64,000 nt of DNA from Burkholderia sp. L27(2015) (GCF_009765705.1 NZ_LMUX01000021.1:151607-215606); one strand, 5' to 3'. Positions 38,214 to 46,341 are shown, counted from the stretch's first letter. Notes: generated from the letters alone by a model not told the origin. Numbers and translations: made by a program.

Positions 38214-38983
38214 GAGTTTCTCTCTTTAGCAGTCGTGGAGGGTGGGGCGGGAAGATGGGTAACGCCGGGACCTCGGCCGGCCTGTAGTCGGCGCGAGACC
38301 GCGGCCGGCACGGGAGCTAGCGTGTTGCGCATGGCGTCCAGCGGATCGGTGGGCGCAGCTAACTGGAGTTCGGAGGCGATGTGCTGCAGGTGCTGGCGCA
38401 TCAGCAGCACCGCGCCGTCGATATCGCCGCGTTCGAGCGCATCGACGATTTCGACGTGTTCGTCGCACGAATGGCTGGCTTCATGGCTGGATTGATAGAG
38501 CATCGAAATCAGCTGGGTACGGGTGGTCAGGTCGCGCAGGATGTCGGCCAAGTGGCCGTTGCCAAGGCATTCGGCCAGGCATACGTGAAAATCGCCGAGT
38601 AACCAGCTGCGTTGCGCGGCGTCTTCGGTGTCAATGGCTAAGCGCTCGCGCGACAGGTGGTTGCGCAGCTTGCGCAGGCTGGCCGGCGTGAGCGCATGAG
38701 CGGCTTCCAGCAGCAGGCCGGTTTCGATCACGCGGCGCGCCTCGAACGCTTCGCGCGCGTCGTTGGGCGAGGGCGTGACGACAAACCAGCCGCGCCGCGC
38801 ATTTACTTCCACCACGCCACGCACGGTCAGCCGCGTGAGCGCCTCGCGCACGATCGTGCGCGACACTTCGAACAGGTCGGCGAGCTGCTGCTCGCCCAGG
38901 CGTGTACCCGGGGCGAGTCGCCCAGCCATGACGGCGTCGATCAGGCGTTCGGCGAGTTCAGCGGACGAGACGGTTTGGGGCAT
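38210..38983 (-). CDS. GntR family regulator (FCD domain)
   Basis: 257 residues. An N-terminal winged helix (ERLIDAVMAGRLAPGTRLGE; LADLFEVSRTIVREALTRLT) is followed by an FCD effector domain (AFEARRVIETGLLLEAAHAL; DFHVCLAECLGNGHLADILR; CDEHVEIVDALERGDIDGAV). The conserved His residues of the FCD metal/carboxylate site are visible. As first gene of the transporter-amidohydrolase operon it probably senses the imported substrate and represses its own operon through the TTGTATACAA palindrome upstream. Confidence 0.92.
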   Translation of the reverse strand: MPQTVSSAELAERLIDAVMAGRLAPGTRLGEQQLADLFEVSRTIVREALTRLTVRGVVEVNARRGWFVVTPSPNDAREAFEARRVIETGLLLEAAHALTPASLRKLRNHLSRERLAIDTEDAAQRSWLLGDFHVCLAECLGNGHLADILRDLTTRTQLISMLYQSSHEASHSCDEHVEIVDALERGDIDGAVLLMRQHLQHIASELQLAAPTDPLDAMRNTLAPVPAAVSRRLQAGRGPGVTHLPAPPSTTAKERNS

Positions 38984-39474
38984 CGGTTACCAGAGGTGGT
39001 GCATACATTCGTTGTATACAAGCAAGGTGGACCAAAAATGGGGCAAATCCTGCTTGGGGTGGCCGCCGGGTGGGCGGCTTGCAAGGAGAAGAGCAAAGCG
39101 TGTGCCAGGCTCACATTTTCTTGGCTCGATCTTTTTGGGGCGTAGTAGGATGGATGTGCTGGCAATTTGAGACAAAGCGTGAAGCACAGCGCAAGACAGA
39201 GCCCAAAGCACGGCGTAAGGCACGGCACAAGGCGCAGCGGCGGCCTGCTTGAGCGCCCGGTACGTGACTGCGCGCGGGAATGCGCTGGCTTAGTGCGCCG
39301 TGGTGAAGGCGCGCGATAGCCAGGGCACCGCCACGGTGCAGATAGCTATTGGCCCGCAATTCGGGCATGGGCGAGAATAGTCTTGCTCCTCAGCAGCTTA
39401 GGGCGTCCGATCAGCGCCGGTACGACACTTGCTAGAGAAAGCGGATCAACAGCGTTATACGTTCAGGAGGCTCA
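38984..39474. other. Divergent intergenic region with degenerate AAGCACGGC-type repeats
   Basis: The gntR operator lies at its left end. From about 39165 to 39245 the sequence is an irregular series of AAG(C/G)CAC(A/G)GC-like units of about 11-13 bases with no hairpin. The short frames here translate to low-complexity Lys/Arg or Cys/Leu strings and are not believable genes. The right end must hold the promoter of the ATP-grasp/Anbu cluster. Confidence 0.5.
39012..39021. promoter_or_regulatory. Candidate GntR/FCD operator
   Basis: TTGTATACAA is a perfect 10-bp palindrome of the kind bound by FCD-type GntR regulators. It is centred about 33 bases upstream of the gntR start, in promoter distance, consistent with autorepression. 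Confidence 0.6.
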
Positions 39475-40902
39475 ATGGTTCCCATGCGGTCGTATAACGA
39501 GATGCAGCGTGAGTCGGGTGACGTTCGTGCCCATTACGATCGCTTTTGTCAGTGGCTCTCCCGGCAACCGAGCGAGACCATGGCACGCAAACGTGCGGAA
39601 GCCGACCTGGTTTTCCGGCGCGTTGGTATTACCTTCGCGGTCGACGGCGATCTGTCCGGCACCGAGCGGCTAATCCCATTCGATCTGATTCCGCGCATTA
39701 TTCCACCGGACGAGTGGCAGATGCTGCAAAACGGTTTGCGCCAGCGGGTCAAGGCGCTCAACATGTTTTTGCACGACGTCTATCATCAGCAGAACATCAT
39801 CCGTGCCGGGGTGATTCCGGCCGAGCAGATCTACACCAACGCGCAGTACCGCCCCGAAATGCAGGGGGTGGACGTGCCGCGTGACATCTACGCGCACATT
39901 GCCGGCATCGACATGGTGAGAGCGGGCGACGACGAAAACGGTGCGTTTTACGTGCTGGAGGACAACCTGCGCGTGCCGTCGGGGGTGTCGTACATGCTGG
40001 AAAACCGCAAGATGACGATGCGGCTTTTCCCTGAATTATTCGTCCAGAACCGCATTGCGCCCGTGGCGCACTATCCCGACCTGCTGCTCGAATCGCTGCG
40101 CTCCGCGGCGCCACCCGGTGTGGATAATCCGACGGTCGTGGTGCTTACGCCGGGCATGTACAACTCGGCCTACTTCGAACATGCGTTCCTCGCCCAACAA
40201 ATGGGCGTCGAGCTGGTCGAAGGCAAGGATCTGTTCGTCGACGATAACAGTGTGTTCATGCGCACCACACACGGGCCGCAGCGCGTGGATGTGATCTATC
40301 GGCGGCTGGACGACGACTTTCTCGATCCGCTCGCGTTTCGCAACGATTCGGCGCTTGGCGTTCCGGGCCTCTTGTCGGTGTATCGGGCCGGCCGCGTGGT
40401 GCTGGCCAATGCGCTGGGTACCGGCGTGGCGGACGATAAGTCGATCTACCCGTTCGTGCCGGACATGATCCAGTTCTATCTGGGCGAGCAGCCGATCCTG
40501 AATAACGTGCCGACCTACCAGTGCCGCAAGCCCGAGGACTTGAGCTATGTGCTGGCGCACCTGCCCGAGCTGGTTGTGAAGGAAGTGCACGGCGCGGGCG
40601 GCTACGGCATGCTGGTCGGGCCGGCGTCGACCAAAGCGGAAATCGAGTCGTTCCGTGCCCGCTTGATCGCGCACCCCCACGGGTATATCGCCCAGCCGAC
40701 GCTGGCATTGTCATCCTGTCCGACTTTCGTCGAATCGGGCATCGCGCCGCGCCATATCGATTTGCGGCCTTTCGTGCTGTCGGGGAAAAACGTTTCGATG
40801 GTGGCGGGCGGCCTGACGCGAGTGGCTTTGCGTGAAGGCTCGCTAGTGGTCAATTCCTCGCAAGGCGGCGGCACCAAAGACACCTGGGTGATTGAGAAAT
40901 GA
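39475..40902 (+). CDS. Circularly permuted ATP-grasp type 2 protein
   Basis: 475 residues, formerly DUF404/DUF407. Motifs include RLIPFDLIPRIIPPDEWQML, VDVPRDIYAHIAGIDMVRAG, YVLEDNLRVPSGVSYMLENR and VVKEVHGAGGYGMLVGP (ATP loop), then HIDLRPFVLSG and NSSQGGGTKDTWV. Such enzymes are predicted to form amide bonds and are encoded with alpha-E and transglutaminase-like proteins, often with Anbu; the substrate is unknown, possibly a peptide tag. The ATG has a strong AGGAGG 5 bases upstream. First gene of a four-gene plus-strand cluster. Confidence 0.9.
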   Translation: MVPMRSYNEMQRESGDVRAHYDRFCQWLSRQPSETMARKRAEADLVFRRVGITFAVDGDLSGTERLIPFDLIPRIIPPDEWQMLQNGLRQRVKALNMFLHDVYHQQNIIRAGVIPAEQIYTNAQYRPEMQGVDVPRDIYAHIAGIDMVRAGDDENGAFYVLEDNLRVPSGVSYMLENRKMTMRLFPELFVQNRIAPVAHYPDLLLESLRSAAPPGVDNPTVVVLTPGMYNSAYFEHAFLAQQMGVELVEGKDLFVDDNSVFMRTTHGPQRVDVIYRRLDDDFLDPLAFRNDSALGVPGLLSVYRAGRVVLANALGTGVADDKSIYPFVPDMIQFYLGEQPILNNVPTYQCRKPEDLSYVLAHLPELVVKEVHGAGGYGMLVGPASTKAEIESFRARLIAHPHGYIAQPTLALSSCPTFVESGIAPRHIDLRPFVLSGKNVSMVAGGLTRVALREGSLVVNSSQGGGTKDTWVIEK

Positions 40903-40939
40903 ACAACTATCCTCTGAACGTCATCTGCCGGGAGGCCGC

Positions 40940-41899
40940 ATGCTAAGCCGCACAGCCGACCACTTGTTCTGGATGGCACGCTACATGGAGCGTGCCGAGA
41001 ATACCGCGCGCATGCTCGACGTCACGATGCAGGCGCGCTTGCTGCCGCAAAGCCACAATCAGGAGAACCGCAGCCTGCGGGCGGTATTGCGAATTTCCGA
41101 ATTGGAACCCGCATTCCTGGAACGCGGTGAACCGCTGACGCAGGAAAGCGTGCTGCGCTTTTTGGTTTCCGATCCGCGCAACCCGTCGAGCATTTACTGC
41201 TTTTTGCAGGCTGCGCGTGAGAACGCGCGCGCCGTGCGCGGGACCTTGACCACCGAAGCGTGGGAAACCGTCAATTCGACCTGGCTGAAGTTCACGCAAT
41301 TGCTCAAGGATGATCTGCTCGCGATCGATCCGGGCTCGCTGTTCGAGTGGGTCAAATACCGCTCGCATTTGTCGCGCGGAGTGACCACCGGCACCGCTTA
41401 CCACGACGACGCGTATTTCTTCACCCGTTTGGGCACGTTCCTGGAACGCGCCGACAATACCGCGCGGATCCTTGACGTGCGTTTTCTCGATGCCGAGCGC
41501 GAGCCGCGCGATCTGTCCGATTCGTCGGCGCAACTGGAAGATTTTTATTACTGGACGTCGATTCTCAGTTCGGTGTCGGCGCTGGAAATCTATCGCAAGG
41601 TCTATCGAGACGTGGTGACGTCGGATCGCGTGATCGATTTGCTGATGCTCAATCGCAGCATGCCGCGTTCTTTGCTAGCGGCGCTCGACGGCGTGTGCGA
41701 CAACTTGAAGAAGCTGCGCAACGACTATTCGCACGACTGCGAGCGGGAGGCCGGCAAGCTGCGCGCCGAGCTGCAGTATGCCGATATTCCGCAGATTCTC
41801 GAGGGCGGCCTGCACGCGTATCTGACGCAATTTCTCGCCCGCGTGTATGAGCTCGGTAACCGCGTAAGCGAAACCTTTTTGTTGTTGCCGGTTGCCTGA
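40940..41899 (+). CDS. Alpha-E domain protein
   Basis: 319 residues, all-helical (DUF403). Characteristic segments are MLSRTADHLFWMARYMERAE at the N-terminus, RAVRGTLTTEAWETVNSTW, GTAYHDDAYFFTRLGTFLER (repeating the ERADNTAR motif of the first helix) and LLMLNRSMPRSLL. The two ERAxNTAR copies suggest internal duplication. The function is unknown but the protein is an invariant partner of the permuted ATP-grasp enzyme. GGGAGG precedes the chosen ATG. It lies 37 bases after the ATP-grasp gene. Confidence 0.9.
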   Translation: MLSRTADHLFWMARYMERAENTARMLDVTMQARLLPQSHNQENRSLRAVLRISELEPAFLERGEPLTQESVLRFLVSDPRNPSSIYCFLQAARENARAVRGTLTTEAWETVNSTWLKFTQLLKDDLLAIDPGSLFEWVKYRSHLSRGVTTGTAYHDDAYFFTRLGTFLERADNTARILDVRFLDAEREPRDLSDSSAQLEDFYYWTSILSSVSALEIYRKVYRDVVTSDRVIDLLMLNRSMPRSLLAALDGVCDNLKKLRNDYSHDCEREAGKLRAELQYADIPQILEGGLHAYLTQFLARVYELGNRVSETFLLLPVA

Positions 41900-41911
41900 C
41901 TGGAGTTTTCC

Positions 41912-42712
41912 ATGCGCTTTTCTATTCGTCATGAAACGATTTATCACTACGGGACGCATGTTCAGTATTCGATCCAGCAAATAAGGCAGACGCCGTCGAA
42001 TACGCCGTCGCAATTCGTTATCCGCTGGAACATCGATGCGCCGAACAAACTGGTGTTGTCCTACGATACCTACGGCAATCCGTTGCATACGCTGGTGCTG
42101 ACACGCCCGCACCGCGAAATCGTCCTGCTGGTCGAGGGTGAGATTGAAACCGTGGCGTTGCAGGACGGTCGGCTGCTGGAGGGGGCCGGCCCGATACCGC
42201 TGCCGCACTTTACGTGTCAGACGCGTTTGTCGACGCCCAATACGGCGCTCGACGCGCTCGGGCACGAGTGCGGGCCGCTGGAAACACCCGCGGACTTGAT
42301 CCAACTGGCGAGCGTGATCGGTTCGCGGGTCGCGTACCGGACTGGCATCACCGAGGTGACCAGCACCGCAGTCGAGGCGCTCGAGTTGGGTCACGGGGTC
42401 TGCCAGGATCACGCGCATCTGATGCTCGCGTGCTGCCGCGCGCGCGGCTTGCCGGCCCGTTATGTCAGCGGCTATCTGGACGCCGGCGACGTGCAGGACG
42501 TGGCCAGCCACGCGTGGGTCGACGTTTGGCTGGAGGGCTCGGGCTGGGTTTCGGTCGATGTTTCGCATGCGTGTTTTGCCAGCGAAAAGTACTGCCGGGT
42601 GGCGGTCGGTCGTGACTACGAGACGGCGGCGCCGGTGCGTGGGATGCGCGTTGGCGGCGGTAGCGAAGAAATGGCGGTGACGGTCGCGGTGGACCGAATC
42701 ACGAATCAGTGA
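41912..42712 (+). CDS. Transglutaminase-like family protein
   Basis: 266 residues. The N-terminal beta domain begins MRFSIRHETIYHYGTHVQYS; the catalytic transglutaminase-like core shows Cys in ELGHGVCQDHAHLMLACCRA, His in DVASHAWVDVW and Asp in GWVSVDVSHACF. It is predicted to be a cysteine peptidase or amidase, possibly opposing or completing the ATP-grasp reaction. It lies 12 bases after the alpha-E gene, so it is almost certainly co-transcribed. A strong terminator follows about 110 bases later. Confidence 0.9.
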   Translation: MRFSIRHETIYHYGTHVQYSIQQIRQTPSNTPSQFVIRWNIDAPNKLVLSYDTYGNPLHTLVLTRPHREIVLLVEGEIETVALQDGRLLEGAGPIPLPHFTCQTRLSTPNTALDALGHECGPLETPADLIQLASVIGSRVAYRTGITEVTSTAVEALELGHGVCQDHAHLMLACCRARGLPARYVSGYLDAGDVQDVASHAWVDVWLEGSGWVSVDVSHACFASEKYCRVAVGRDYETAAPVRGMRVGGGSEEMAVTVAVDRITNQ

Positions 42713-42820
42713 GTCGTTGAATGCCGCTGGGCACGCTGGGATTGGGCGCGTAGGGCGGCGGCGGATAGGCTGGCGATTTGGGATACACTACCCGCGCCAT
42801 GCAGCACCGGAACACTTGGA

Positions 42821-42855
42821 CCCCGTTGCAGCGCTTCAGGCTGCAACGGGGTTTT
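42821..42855 (+). terminator. Intrinsic terminator/attenuator in the anbu leader
   Basis: A perfect 11-bp stem CCCCGTTGCAG / CTGCAACGGGG with a 9-base loop is followed by TTTT. It ends 36 bases before the anbu ATG, so it either ends the ATP-grasp operon or controls read-through into anbu. Confidence 0.88.
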
Positions 42856-42891
42856 GTCCATGGCCAGCCGCTTTTTTTACCGAATCGATTT

Positions 42892-43737
42892 ATGACTTAC
42901 TGTGTAGCAATGAGCGTGCGTGAGGGCTTGGTGTTTCTCTCGGACACCCGTACCAACGCGGGTGTCGACCATGTCAGCACGTTTCGCAAGATGACCGTGT
43001 TCGAGCAGCCCGGCGAACGCGTGCTGGTGGTGCTGGCGGCCGGCAATCTGGCGCTGACCCAGTCGGTGCTGCAATTGCTCGTGGAACCCGCGGCGCCCGA
43101 GCGCGCTTCGCTTTGGAATGTGCCCAACGTCTATGAGGCTGCGCGCGTGATCGGCGAAGCGGTGCGCGAGGTGCACCACCTGCATGCGCAGCCCTTGCAG
43201 GAATTCGGCGTCGAATTCAATTGCAGTTTTTTGCTGGGCGGCCAAATTCGCGGTCAGGCAATGCGGTTATTCCAGATTTACTCGGCGGGCAACTTCATCG
43301 AGGTGTCGACCGTTAATCCGTATTTTCAGATCGGTGAGGCGAAATACGGCAAGCCCATTATCGATCGGGTTCTTACCCCGGATACGCCGCTGCACGAAGC
43401 CGCAAAGTGCGCGCTAGTGTCGATGGACTCGACCCTGCGCTCCAATGTATCGGTCGGTTTGCCGCTTGATTTGCTGGTGTATGAGCGCGATAGCCTGCGC
43501 GTGTCCCACTTCGCCCAGCTCGACAGTGAAAACGCTTATTTCCAGATGATTCATAACACCTGGGGAGAGCGCCTCAGGCAGGTGTTTACCGAAATCCCCG
43601 ATCCCGACTGGACTTCGGTCGAGCAACTACCGAGCGCCGGCCGTGCTTCGGCCATGGCGCCGCGCGCGATCGTGCCAGCCGGAATTGGCGCGGACGTTAT
43701 CAGCACGCCGGCACAGACCTTAGCGCAAGAATCCTGA
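42892..43737 (+). CDS. Anbu proteasome-type protease
   Basis: 281 residues with an Ntn-hydrolase fold. The N-terminus MTYCVAMSVREGLVFLSDTR would expose Thr after Met removal, the expected nucleophile; the following Asp (LSDTRTNAG) and Lys (STFRKM) match the proteasome active-site triad. VEFNCSFLLGGQIRGQAMRL and AKCALVSMDSTLRSNVSVGL are further family features. Anbu forms ring- or helix-like assemblies without a known unfoldase. The start at 42892 is the only one giving the exposed Thr. The genetic association with ATP-grasp, alpha-E and transglutaminase genes is the established Anbu neighbourhood. Confidence 0.9.
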   Translation: MTYCVAMSVREGLVFLSDTRTNAGVDHVSTFRKMTVFEQPGERVLVVLAAGNLALTQSVLQLLVEPAAPERASLWNVPNVYEAARVIGEAVREVHHLHAQPLQEFGVEFNCSFLLGGQIRGQAMRLFQIYSAGNFIEVSTVNPYFQIGEAKYGKPIIDRVLTPDTPLHEAAKCALVSMDSTLRSNVSVGLPLDLLVYERDSLRVSHFAQLDSENAYFQMIHNTWGERLRQVFTEIPDPDWTSVEQLPSAGRASAMAPRAIVPAGIGADVISTPAQTLAQES

Positions 43738-43744
43738 ATCAGGG

Positions 43745-44293
43745 CTAAGCACCGGGGGCGCGGTCATGGTCGTCGGTATCAGCGTGATCATGGGTGTGGC
43801 CATGCTCATGTGCGTGCTCATGCGGATGCTTGTGTATCGGATCCACCCAGTAGACTTTCTCCGGTGTCTCGACGGCGTCGATATCGAGGTTCACCACCAC
43901 AGCTTCACTGTCGCTGCGCATCAGGATGCATTCGAGCGGCTCATCGGTGCGTGCATTGATTTCCTGATGGGGCACGAAGGGCGGGATGAATATGAAATCG
44001 CCCGCGTCGGCCTCGGCGGTGAATTCCAGATGTTCGCCCCAGCGCATGCGCGCTTTGCCAGATAACACATAGATCACGCTTTCCAGTTCGCCGTGGTGAT
44101 GCGCACCGGTTTTCGCGTTGGGGTCGATGCGCACGGTGCCGGCCCAGATCTTCTGAGCGCCGACCCGGGCTTTGTTGATCGCGGCGGCGCGATTCATACC
44201 CGGCGTTTGTGCGGTGTTGGAATCGAGCTGGTCGCTTTTGATCACTTTGACGCCATTGTCGCGCCAGTCTACGGGGACATCGGATGCACTCAC
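43745..44293 (-). CDS. Cupin domain protein with His-rich C-terminal tail
   Basis: About 182 residues. The cupin metal motif HHHGELESVIYVLSGKARMR and the second motif GDFIFIPPFVPHQEINARTD are present. After residue 150 comes a tail alternating His with Glu, Asp and Ala (HKHPHEHAHEHGHTHDH), which looks like a metal-binding or metal-buffering extension. GTG at 44293 was chosen because AGGAG lies about 7 bases upstream; a longer ATG start at 44338 lacks one. No ligand is known. It is convergent with anbu, 7 bases apart. Confidence 0.85.
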   Translation of the reverse strand: MSASDVPVDWRDNGVKVIKSDQLDSNTAQTPGMNRAAAINKARVGAQKIWAGTVRIDPNAKTGAHHHGELESVIYVLSGKARMRWGEHLEFTAEADAGDFIFIPPFVPHQEINARTDEPLECILMRSDSEAVVVNLDIDAVETPEKVYWVDPIHKHPHEHAHEHGHTHDHADTDDHDRAPGA

Positions 44294-44459
44294 GCTACGC
44301 TCCTGAAAATGGAAAAGGGGCGCCGTGACGTTCTTCACGGCGACGATTCCGACTCAGTGTACGTCGCTTTTTCGATGGCGTGTTTTTGGTAAATCGCTCG
44401 GATTTCACGCAAGAATTGCGACGCTTCGGTAGCGGGCAACTCTGCGAGTTAAGTGAGCC

Positions 44460-44485
44460 AAATAAGTCAGCGAAATAAGTCAGCG
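44460..44485. repeat. Two perfect 13-bp tandem repeats before the DUF192 gene end
   Basis: AAATAAGTCAGCG occurs twice in tandem, followed by a partial CAGCG. It lies in the 204-base gap between the cupin and DUF192 genes. Confidence 0.88.
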
Positions 44486-44497
44486 CAGCGCGGCAAC

Positions 44498-45136
44498 TCA
44501 GGGTTGAGGCAGTCCCGTAATCTGCGCGCCCGGCTTGATACCCTTGGCTGCAAACCAACCCTTGCTCATTTCCAGCGCGTACCGGCCGTTATGAGTCGGA
44601 CAATGATTGTCGGTCGTTTCCGCCTTCATCTCGTCCAGATCGGTGATGATGCCGTCGTCGCGAATAAAGGCAATCGACAACGGTATCTCGGTATTTTTCA
44701 TCCAGAAGCAGTGCCCGGCGTTTTCGTCGAAGACGAACAACATGCCTTCATTGGGCGCGAGCTTGTTGCGGTACATCAACCCTTGCTCGCGGTCTGCTTC
44801 ATTGGCGGCGACCGACGCATCGATCAAATACATGCCGACCGTCAGTTTTACCTTGGGAAAGTCGCCCGGTTGTTTCATACCGGCAGGCACGCCGGGCGAT
44901 TGCGCACCGGCGGCTTGCGGCTGCATGGCGAACAGCACGGCTGCGCCCAGCATCGGCAGTGCCACGGCAGCAGCACGACGCGACAGACGCGCGAGATCGG
45001 CTGCAACGCGGGTTGCCGCAAGGGCTGCAACACGACCCGCAGCCTGGCCAAAGATAGAGGTCCACGCTGAAGAGCGCGGCTCGGAAGACCGAGACATAGA
45101 ATAATGAGAATCGTCAGAACGCACAGAAAGCTCCAT
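44498..45136 (-). CDS. DUF192 exported protein
   Basis: About 212 residues from ATG 45136; ATG 45097 (MSRSSEPRSS) is an alternative. A hydrophobic segment (AAAVALPMLGAAVLFAMQ, then AAGAQS) looks like a late signal peptide. The rest is DUF192: VGMYLIDASVAANEADREQG, LMYRNKLAPNEGMLFVFDEN, FWMKNTEIPLSIAFI and the C-terminal YALEMSKGWFAAKGIKPGAQ. DUF192 proteins are small periplasmic beta proteins of unknown function. It stands alone; the small secreted-protein gene upstream has its own terminator. Confidence 0.8.
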   Translation of the reverse strand: MELSVRSDDSHYSMSRSSEPRSSAWTSIFGQAAGRVAALAATRVAADLARLSRRAAAVALPMLGAAVLFAMQPQAAGAQSPGVPAGMKQPGDFPKVKLTVGMYLIDASVAANEADREQGLMYRNKLAPNEGMLFVFDENAGHCFWMKNTEIPLSIAFIRDDGIITDLDEMKAETTDNHCPTHNGRYALEMSKGWFAAKGIKPGAQITGLPQP

Positions 45137-45185
45137 AGACCGTAACAACAAGGACTCTGCGCATGTTACGCGATCTGCCGCACAA

Positions 45186-45221
45186 ATGAAAAAGGCAGAT
45201 TGCATATAGCGATCTGCCTTT
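45186..45221 (-). terminator. Intrinsic terminator of the small Ala/Lys-rich protein gene
   Basis: Perfect 10-bp arms AAAGGCAGAT / ATCTGCCTTT flank an 11-base loop. On the minus strand the hairpin is followed by TTTTT. Confidence 0.85.
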
Positions 45222-45307
45222 CAAGACGTAAGGGACGAAAGCCCTCGCGTCGGGTCTGCTTCTTACAGGCGGCTTACTCGGTTACCCAACTCAGCCGCCT
45301 TGCAAAC

Positions 45308-45505
45308 TTATTGCGCGCTGCTAGCAGCAGCAGCCGAAGCTGCTTTCTTCGTCGACTTCTTAGCTTTGTGTGCGGTTGCTTTCTTCTTAGCAGCCGGTTT
45401 AGCAGCGGCGGTGCTAGCAGCCGGTGCAGCAGCGGGAGCCGAAGCTTGAGCGAATGCAGCGGTAGCGAACAGGCCAGCGATCAGGGCAGCGATCAGTTTT
45501 TTCAT
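45308..45505 (-). CDS. Small secreted Ala/Lys-rich protein
   Basis: 65 residues. A clear signal peptide (MKKLIAALIAGLFATAAFAQ) leaves a mature tail of only about 45 residues composed almost entirely of Ala, Lys, Pro, Ser and Thr (for example AAKPAAKKKATAHKAKKSTK). It is highly basic and probably disordered. Similar low-complexity exported proteins are common in Burkholderia and have no known function; resemblance to histone-like or acid-shock (Asr-type) proteins is possible. GAG precedes the ATG. It is monocistronic with its own terminator. Upstream, 45506-45780 shows nothing further. Confidence 0.75.
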   Translation of the reverse strand: MKKLIAALIAGLFATAAFAQASAPAAAPAASTAAAKPAAKKKATAHKAKKSTKKAASAAAASSAQ

Positions 45506-45780
45506 GAAAATCTCACAGAATTAAATTTGATTAACCAAATGACCCGGTCAATGAGTCAGTTCGGTAAACGTATTGAGTTTTTTTCGGTTGACACGCAAAT
45601 CGACAAATCGAAAGCAGCCCACCAACTTTTGAGGTTCAAAGAGAACGTCCGAAGATCATCTCACTTCACCCTTCATCGTTGACCGGTCGCAAGAGCGTCC
45701 AAGCCACATCGATTAACGCGCGGCGTGTCAGATGGTTGACGACGGTTGTGCTTTTCGTTTTGCCTTTCGTTTAGCCGACA

Positions 45781-46341
45781 TCACGCCCAGGGCGAGCGCG
45801 GGTCGAGTTCGCACGATTCGCCGGGTGCGAGGTTCAACTCGAACACGTCGAGCGCGCCGATCGCGCAGCGTACGAGCCGCAACGTGGGGTGCCCGATCGC
45901 GGCGGTCATGCGTCTGACTTGACGGTTTTTGCCTTCGACGATGGCGAGTTCGATCCAGGCCGTCGGCAAATTGGCGCGATAGCGAATCGGCGGGTTGCGG
46001 GCCCAGAGCGTGTCGGGGGCATCGATCAGACGCGCACGCGCCGGCTTGGTGACGTAATCGCCCAGATCGACGCCTTGCGCAAGACGAGCCAGCGCGACAT
46101 TGTCGGGAATGCCCTCGACTTGCGCCCAGTAGCGTTTGACAAGCTTGTGGCGCGGCTCGGCGATGCGCGCCTGCAGGGCGCCATCATCTGTGAGCAGCAG
46201 CAATCCTTCACTATCCGCATCGAGCCGGCCCGCCGGATAGACGCCCGGAATCGACACGCAGTCCGCGAGCGAAGGGCGCGCTTCGTGAGGCGAAAACTGG
46301 CAAATCATGCCGAACGGCTTGTTCAGGGCGATCAGACGCAT
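45781..46341 (-). CDS. rluE: Pseudouridine synthase RluE
   Basis: 186 residues of the RsuA/RluB/E/F family, lacking an S4 domain as RluE does. The start MRLIALNKPFGMICQFSPHE, the catalytic-Asp motif GVYPAGRLDADSEGLLLLTD, KRYWAQVEG and EGKNRQVRRMTAAIGHPTLRL are diagnostic. RluE modifies U2457 of 23S rRNA in the peptidyl transferase region. It sits divergent from icd, an arrangement shared with gammaproteobacteria and other betaproteobacteria. Confidence 0.9.
   Translation of the reverse strand: MRLIALNKPFGMICQFSPHEARPSLADCVSIPGVYPAGRLDADSEGLLLLTDDGALQARIAEPRHKLVKRYWAQVEGIPDNVALARLAQGVDLGDYVTKPARARLIDAPDTLWARNPPIRYRANLPTAWIELAIVEGKNRQVRRMTAAIGHPTLRLVRCAIGALDVFELNLAPGESCELDPRSPWA

Noticed and set aside
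38941-39252. Overlapping short frames on both strands upstream of the ATP-grasp gene
   Set aside because: They translate into low-complexity Cys/Leu- or Lys/Arg-rich strings produced by degenerate repeats, have no ribosome-binding sites, and overlap gntR and its operator.
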